From: CAVRJC01 sp964505725
GTDB lineage: Bacteria; Actinomycetota; Acidimicrobiia; IMCC26256; DASPTH01
Length of the DNA stretch: 9,453 nucleotides
Assembly: GCA_964505725.1 (NCBI GenBank)
Contig: CAZDJK010000093.1
Span: 1 to 9,453, forward strand
Direction: 5' to 3'
The number at the start of each line of letters is the position of its first letter. Positions within the stretch are counted from its first letter, which is position 1. Position numbers and translations under genes: made by a program. The notes below the pieces were generated by a model, which saw only the letters and a list, made by a program, of their open reading frames with translations, did not search any database and was not told the DNA's origin. Below are positions 1 through 9,453 of the stretch, piece after piece.

Positions 1-3219
<3,219 letters not shown>

Positions 3220-3278
3220 CGACGAAACCAGAACCCGAGCAGACACGAGACGAGAAGAACGAGAAGGCGAGGGAAGTC
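3220..3278 (+). promoter_or_regulatory. T-free purine-rich rpoB-rpoC spacer with rpoC ribosome-binding site
   Basis: The 59-nt gap contains no T from 3220 to 3276 and is rich in GAGA-type purine runs. CGAGAAG occurs at 3251-3257 and again at 3260-3266. Two weak Shine-Dalgarno candidates precede the GTG start at 3279: GAGGGA at 3269-3274 (4-nt spacing, rather short) and GAAGG at 3263-3267 (11-nt spacing, rather long). No hairpin or T-tract is present, so cotranscription of rpoB and rpoC is expected. The composition suggests an unstructured ribosome landing zone, which is inference. Confidence 0.6.
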
Positions 3279-7391
<4,113 letters not shown>

Positions 7392-7396
7392 CGGGC

Positions 7397-8134
7397 TCAG
7401 TGCACGGCGCGCCGGCGCGCGTGGAGGAACGCCTCCGCCGCGCCGCGTGCGCCGGGCACGGGTGACGGCATCGAGCCCACCACCGTCCAGGCGCCGGCGC
7501 CGATGGCGGTGCCGGCACGCGCGAGTGCGTCGCCGACTCGCGCGGCGTCGGTGGGCGGCGCCGGGAGGCCGAGCTCGAACATCGGCTTGACCAGGGCGAC
7601 CAGGTCGGCGTCGGTGGCGAAGCGCACCCGTTCGAGCTGCGGGACCGCGGTCGCGAGCGACAGGTAGGAGAGGTCGACGCTCACCACGCCGACGGGCTCG
7701 GGCACGATCCGGTCGTCGAGGTCGCCCAGGTTGGTGCGCTCGCGGCTCACCACGCGGGGGTCCTGGCGCAGCGAACCCCTGAGCTGCCCGTGCCCGGCGT
7801 CGATCGCGTAGACGCGCTCGACGCCGCGCTCGAGGAGCACCGCCGTGAACCCGCCGGCGGCCGCGCCCACGTCGAGGGCGACGCGGCCGTCGACCTCGAC
7901 ACCGAAGCCGTCGAGCGCGGTCGCGAGCTTGGTGCTGCCGCGGAGCATCTGGTCGGGCATGACCGAGATCGTGGCGTCGGCGAGGACCCGGGCGGCGGGA
8001 TTGAGCACCGGGCGGCCGTCGACGAGCACGCGGCCCGCCGCGAGGGCGGCCGACGCGTCGACGAGGTCGGGATGGCGCTCGCGCAGGGCCTCGGCGAGCA
8101 CCACGCGCCGAGATGCCTTGCGTTTCGGGGCCAA
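7397..8134 (-). CDS. tlyA: TlyA-family 16S/23S rRNA 2'-O-methyltransferase (S4 + FtsJ-like domains)
   Basis: Predicted SAM-dependent ribose 2'-O-methyltransferase of rRNA, 245 aa (mycobacterial TlyA about 268). Residues ~10-58 resemble an S4 RNA-binding domain (ALAAGRVLVDGRPVLNPA). Residues ~64-240 form a Rossmann methyltransferase with SAM motif I LDVGAAAGGFT (87-97) and acidic D112. The K-D-K-E tetrad of the family can be aligned to K69 (GSTKL), D154 (VDLSYLSL), K183 (LVKPMFE) and E234. The RxWV linker of mycobacterial TlyA is not visible (DQMLRGS instead), and the segment after LVKPMFE is shortened. The chosen start is TTG at 8134 because it keeps the basic PKRKASRR lead-in before the S4 fold. 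GTG at 8104 or 8101 is possible. The gene stands alone, with none of the nadK/recN neighbours common for tlyA. It is convergent with rpoC and divergent from rpsL. The family is clear; orthology to mycobacterial tlyA and the exact target base are inferred. Confidence 0.87.
   Translation of the reverse strand: MAPKRKASRRVVLAEALRERHPDLVDASAALAAGRVLVDGRPVLNPAARVLADATISVMPDQMLRGSTKLATALDGFGVEVDGRVALDVGAAAGGFTAVLLERGVERVYAIDAGHGQLRGSLRQDPRVVSRERTNLGDLDDRIVPEPVGVVSVDLSYLSLATAVPQLERVRFATDADLVALVKPMFELGLPAPPTDAARVGDALARAGTAIGAGAWTVVGSMPSPVPGARGAAEAFLHARRRAVH
7407..7420. repeat. 14-bp perfect palindrome at the convergent gene ends
   Basis: GCGCGCCGGCGCGC reads identically on both strands. It lies in the last codons of the methyltransferase gene, 16 bp past the rpoC stop. 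A weaker hairpin follows, GGAGG (7423-7427) / CCTCC (7432-7436) with an AACG loop. Neither is followed by a T-tract on either strand, so they are not canonical intrinsic terminators. They may still help stop or pause the converging polymerases. Alternatively the palindrome is simply a product of the high G+C codon usage. Confidence 0.4.
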
Positions 8135-8150
8135 CGGGCGGCTATGCTAT
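8118..8150. promoter_or_regulatory. Candidate divergent promoter for rpsL (+) and the methyltransferase gene (-)
   Basis: The 7-mer TATGCTA (8143-8149) is an AT-rich island in GC-rich DNA. It fits the -10 pattern TAnnnT on both strands: TATGCT (8143-8148) rightward, and TAGCAT (8149 down to 8144) leftward. A poor rightward -35, TTGCGT at 8118-8123, has a long 19-bp spacer; no leftward -35 stands out. Rightward transcription would start near 8155 and give an rpsL leader of about 93 nt. Leftward transcription would start near 8135-8139, almost on the TTG codon at 8134. The placement immediately upstream of both genes supports the call. Strengths and start points are inference. Confidence 0.5.
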
Positions 8151-8159
8151 TTCGTCGGC

Positions 8160-8182
8160 CCGGAAGCGCGGTGCGCTCCCGG
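8160..8182 (+). promoter_or_regulatory. Hairpin in the rpsL 5' leader
   Basis: CCGG (8160-8163) pairs with CCGG (8179-8182). After a single A/C mismatch, AGCGC (8165-8169) pairs with GCGCT (8173-8177) around a GGT triloop. This gives nine base pairs almost at the predicted 5' end of the rpsL transcript. It could stabilise the mRNA or take part in autoregulation. No T-tract follows, so it is not a simple terminator. Function is inferred from position only. Confidence 0.4.
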
Positions 8183-8236
8183 CCGTGCCCGTTCGGTCCC
8201 CCGCCACTCCCGCCCGGTCCTGGAACCGCGCCCGTC

Positions 8237-8241
8237 GAGGA
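8237..8241 (+). promoter_or_regulatory. rpsL ribosome-binding site
   Basis: GAGGA lies 6 nt upstream of the GTG start of rpsL at 8248. This good spacing decides in favour of the GTG, because the frame is also open further upstream. Confidence 0.75.
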
Positions 8242-8247
8242 AGCCAC

Positions 8248-8619
8248 GTGCCCACGATCCAACAGCTCGTCCGCAAGGGCCGGACGACCAAGCCCGACAA
8301 GTCGAAGACGCCCGCGCTGAAGAGCTCGCCCCAGCGGCGCGGCGTCTGCACGCGCGTGTTCACCCACACGCCGAAGAAGCCGAACTCGGCGCTGCGCAAG
8401 GTCGCGCGCGTGCGGCTGACCACCGGCGTGGAGGTCACGGCGTACATCCCCGGCATCGGGCACAACCTCCAGGAGCACTCGATCGTGCTCGTGCGCGGCG
8501 GCCGGGTGAAGGACCTCCCGGGCGTGCGCTACAAGATCGTGCGCGGCGCCCTCGACGCGAGCGGCGTGGGCGACCGTCGCCAGGCCCGCAGCCGCTACGG
8601 CGCCAAGAAGGAGGGCTGA
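8248..8619 (+). CDS. rpsL: 30S ribosomal protein S12
   Basis: S12 of the small subunit, located at the decoding centre, where it monitors codon-anticodon pairing. The product is 123 aa, the usual short bacterial length, and starts PTIQQLVRKGR from a GTG codon with a well-placed GAGGA. The two conserved loops are intact: TPKKPNSALRK with K43, and RVKDLPGVRY with K88 and D89. D89 is the position that RimO methylthiolates in bacteria that have that enzyme (E. coli D88). The residues classically mutated to streptomycin resistance (K43, K88) are wild type. The C-terminus QARSRYGAKKEG also encodes the Shine-Dalgarno sequence of rpsG. Its TGA stop overlaps the rpsG ATG by one base. It is the first gene of a str-type operon, and the promoter probably lies inside the start of the divergent methyltransferase gene. 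Identification is secure. Confidence 0.99.
   Translation: MPTIQQLVRKGRTTKPDKSKTPALKSSPQRRGVCTRVFTHTPKKPNSALRKVARVRLTTGVEVTAYIPGIGHNLQEHSIVLVRGGRVKDLPGVRYKIVRGALDASGVGDRRQARSRYGAKKEG
8608..8614 (+). promoter_or_regulatory. rpsG ribosome-binding site inside the rpsL coding end
   Basis: AAGGAGG, a perfect complement to the 16S anti-Shine-Dalgarno core, lies 4 nt before the rpsG ATG (8619) and is formed by the codons for the KKE of the S12 C-terminus. Together with the TGATG stop/start overlap it implies tight translational coupling of S12 and S7. Confidence 0.85.
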
Positions 8620-9089
8620 TGCCTCGCAAGGGTCCCGCGCCGCGGCGTGACCTCATGCCCGACCCGGTGTACCGGTCGGTGGTGGTGACGCAGCTCGTCA
8701 ACAAGGTGCTCCAGCGGGGGAAGCGCTCCACCGCGGAGCAGATCGTCTACGACGCGCTCACCGACATCGAGAAGAAGTCAGGCGGCGACCCGGTCGCCGC
8801 GTTGAAGCGCGCGGTCGAGAACGTGCGTCCCGCGCTCGAGGTGCGGAGCCGCCGCGTGGGTGGCGCCACCTACCAGGTCCCGGTGGAGGTGCGACCCCGC
8901 CGCGCGACCACGCTCGCGGTCCGCTGGATCGTGGGGTACGCCCGGCAGCGACGCGAGAAGACCATGGCCGAGCGGCTCGCCAACGAGCTGCTCGACGCCA
9001 GCAACGGGATCGGGGCGTCGATCAAGCGCAAGGACGACCTCCAGAAGATGGCGGAGTCGAACAAGGCGTTCGCGCACTACCGGTGGTGA
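8619..9089 (+). CDS. rpsG: 30S ribosomal protein S7
   Basis: S7, the primary 16S rRNA-binding protein that nucleates assembly of the 30S head and lies near the E site. The product is 156 aa, the standard length. The N-terminus MPRKGPAPRRDLMPDPVYRS is followed by the family signature region (VTQLVNKVLQRGKRSTAEQI), the beta-hairpin region RRVGGATYQVPVEV, and the conserved helices KTMAERLANELLDA to the end NKAFAHYRW. The ATG at 8619 sits in TGATG with the rpsL stop and has a perfect AAGGAGG 4 nt upstream. In E. coli, S7 represses the str operon by binding the ~100-nt rpsL-rpsG intercistronic RNA. With a 1-nt overlap that site cannot exist here, so any feedback must act elsewhere. It is followed by a 346-nt gap. 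Identification is secure. Confidence 0.99.
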   Translation: MPRKGPAPRRDLMPDPVYRSVVVTQLVNKVLQRGKRSTAEQIVYDALTDIEKKSGGDPVAALKRAVENVRPALEVRSRRVGGATYQVPVEVRPRRATTLAVRWIVGYARQRREKTMAERLANELLDASNGIGASIKRKDDLQKMAESNKAFAHYRW

Positions 9090-9162
9090 TGCCTTTGACT
9101 TCGATGATGGTCCCGTCGCGCGCCTTCGCCTCGTAACCACTCGGGGCGGGCGAACGGCGAAC

Positions 9163-9257
9163 GGTCGTTGCGGAGCGCCGACCACGGCCTCCATCCGGCC
9201 GAGCCCCTGCACGCCTCGCGGCGCTCGGCGTGGGTCTTCGACCCGGGTCTCGGCCGG
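9163..9257 (+). promoter_or_regulatory. Candidate structured intercistronic RNA (hairpin plus packed three-way junction)
   Basis: Four pairings can be drawn by hand. (a) GGTCG 9163-9167 with CGACC 9179-9183, then a TT bulge and GCG 9170-9172 with CGC 9176-9178. (b) CCGGCCGAG 9195-9203 with CTCGGCCGG 9249-9257, continuing after one C/T mismatch as CCC 9205-9207 with GGG 9245-9247. Enclosed by (b) are (c) ACGCC 9211-9215 with GGCGT 9227-9231, plus an inner GC/GC pair, and (d) GGGTC 9232-9236 with GACCC 9240-9244. Helices (c) and (d) abut directly, and (d) abuts the right arm of (b), which would form a compact three-way junction. High G+C makes short pairings common, so this needs covariation support. 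It matches no RNA family I can name. Confidence 0.35.
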
Positions 9258-9291
9258 CGGACGTACGTCGGCGTCCGACGACCGTCCGCCG
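9255..9291 (+). promoter_or_regulatory. Long nested hairpin downstream of rpsG
   Basis: CGGCGGACG (9255-9263) pairs with CGTCCGCCG (9283-9291). Inside it, after a symmetric 2x2 internal loop (TA / AC), CGTCGG (9266-9271) pairs with CCGACG (9275-9280) around a CGT triloop. That is 15 base pairs in 37 nt, the strongest stem seen in the window's non-coding DNA. The next bases (CTCGCCCTTCG) are not a T-tract, so a classical intrinsic terminator is unlikely. Its first three bases are shared with the right arm of the preceding junction, so the two could compete. Possible roles are partial attenuation, mRNA processing or protection of the rpsL-rpsG 3' end. Confidence 0.5.
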
Positions 9292-9301
9292 CTCGCCCTT
9301 C

Positions 9302-9313
9302 GTCACGGGTGAC
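9302..9313. repeat. Short dyad GTCAC-GG-GTGAC
   Basis: GTCAC (9302-9306) and GTGAC (9309-9313) form an inverted repeat with a 2-bp centre. The spacing is too tight for a good RNA hairpin, and it would suit a small dimeric DNA-binding protein. No regulator can be named, and it may be chance. Confidence 0.2.
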
Positions 9314-9348
9314 CGTCGAGGAGCGGGACGGGGAACACGAAGTGAATT

Positions 9349-9380
9349 GGAACGTCTCGGGGCAGGGCGGCGTTCATACT
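9349..9380 (+). promoter_or_regulatory. Candidate promoter upstream of the last gene
   Basis: Two readings are possible. GGAAC (9349-9353), 17 nt, then CGTT (9371-9374) fits the -35/-10 layout of actinobacterial ECF promoters; read as GGAAC-N18-GTT it has SigR/SigH-like spacing. Alternatively CATACT (9375-9380) is a housekeeping -10 with no well-spaced -35 (TTGGAA at 9347-9352 is 22 nt away). Either would start transcription roughly 45-55 nt before the ATG at 9436. The surrounding DNA (about 9333-9352) is visibly less GC-rich than its neighbours. Confidence 0.35.
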
Positions 9381-9413
9381 CAGATGGGGAAGCGCCGATC
9401 CTCGCGGAGCAGT

Positions 9414-9435
9414 AGAGAAGCAGAGAAGCAGAGAG
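9414..9435 (+). repeat. Purine-rich 8-bp tandem repeat serving as ribosome-binding region
   Basis: The unit AGAGAAGC occurs at 9414-9421 and 9422-9429, followed by a partial third copy AGAGAG at 9430-9435 that runs directly into the ATG. There is no strong Shine-Dalgarno; AGAAG and GAGAG are weak matches. A repeated purine tract may offer several weak docking points for the 30S subunit. Confidence 0.5.
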
Positions 9436-9453
9436 ATGGCAGCTGAAGTCGCA
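9436..9453 (+). CDS. Start of the next gene, probably elongation factor G (3' end outside window)
   Basis: ATG at 9436 opens a frame reading MAAEVA to the window edge, only six codons. The residues alone do not identify the product. By synteny the str operon runs rpsL-rpsG-fusA-tuf, and bacterial EF-G proteins commonly have a short variable lead before the GTP-binding NIGIMAHIDAGKT block. That makes fusA most likely, with tuf as second choice. A purine-rich tract immediately precedes the ATG. The start codon itself is uncertain because so little sequence follows. Confidence 0.5.

Larger units (their letters stand above)
9090..9435 (+). other. 346-nt gene-free gap between rpsG and the next gene
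   Basis: No reading frame here has both a credible start and recognisable protein content; the open frames are arginine/proline-rich shadows. Bases 9090-9150 show nothing definite. Bases 9151-9164 hold a tandem CGAACGG repeat. Bases 9163-9291 are dense in inverted repeats, 9302-9313 is a short dyad, 9349-9380 holds promoter-like elements, and 9414-9435 is a purine repeat ahead of an ATG. The gap is long for a str operon, where rpsG and fusA are usually separated by tens of bases, so a leader RNA and/or second promoter is plausible. Confidence 0.75.

Noticed and set aside
7747..8478. An alternative minus-strand frame covering the methyltransferase and the start of rpsL
   Set aside because: It is an Arg/Ser/Pro-rich shadow. 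The competing frame encodes clear S4 and SAM-binding motifs, and rpsL is certain on the other strand.
9255..9300. Intrinsic terminator after rpsG
   Set aside because: The stem is strong, but it is followed by CTCGCCCTTCG rather than a run of T, so a Rho-independent terminator cannot be claimed.
9022..9306. A minus-strand frame behind rpsG containing the protein-like stretch YEAKARDGTIIEVKG
   Set aside because: The short stretch looks plausible as coding, but it is flanked by arginine-rich nonsense, runs antisense into rpsG and has no ribosome-binding site. It could be the remnant of a small gene, but the evidence is too thin.
9368..9397. Hairpin CGGCG (9368-9372) / CGCCG (9393-9397) around the CATACT element
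   Set aside because: It is a five-pair stem with a large loop, expected often by chance in GC-rich DNA, and it overlaps promoter-like sequence.
9168..9446. A 92-codon plus-strand frame in the rpsG downstream gap
   Set aside because: It starts at TTG with no Shine-Dalgarno, its composition is arginine/serine-rich, and it overlaps the better-supported ATG at 9436 in another frame.

Overview
The window is a GC-rich (roughly 70% G+C by eye) bacterial core region carrying RNA polymerase and ribosomal protein genes. The organism is almost certainly an actinomycete in the broad sense (Actinomycetota). RpoC opens with a GTG-initiated LDVN start and carries the long charged helical insert (about residues 142-222) typical of that phylum. 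RpoB, S12 and S7 read like actinobacterial proteins, and several genes use GTG or TTG starts. A deep lineage such as Acidimicrobiia is my inference from overall protein character and is not proven here.

Layout: (1) 1-3219 (+), rpoB without its N-terminal ~100-140 codons, cut by the window edge. (2) A 59-nt, almost T-free spacer. (3) 3279-7391 (+), rpoC, complete, with all catalytic and zinc-binding residues and an unusually acidic 85-residue tail. (4) 7397-8134 (-), a short TlyA-family rRNA 2'-O-methyltransferase, convergent with rpoC (5 bp between stop codons) and divergent from rpsL. (5) 8118-8247, the divergent promoter region and rpsL leader. (6) 8248-8619 (+) rpsL and 8619-9089 (+) rpsG, overlapping by one base. 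(7) 9090-9435, a 346-nt gap without a credible gene but with dense inverted repeats, a candidate promoter and a purine-rich ribosome-binding region. (8) 9436-9453, the first six codons of another gene, probably fusA (EF-G) by str-operon synteny.

The genes serve one purpose: making RNA polymerase (beta, beta') and the small ribosomal subunit (S12, S7), probably followed by an elongation factor. The methyltransferase fits this theme because TlyA enzymes modify rRNA near the decoding site that S12 also contacts.

The strongest candidates for something undescribed are non-coding. The first is a possible multi-hairpin RNA between rpsG and the next gene (9163-9291). The second is a nearly symmetric -10 element (TATGCTA, 8143-8149) that could fire rpsL and the methyltransferase in opposite directions. 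No mobile element, CRISPR array, tRNA or rRNA was seen.
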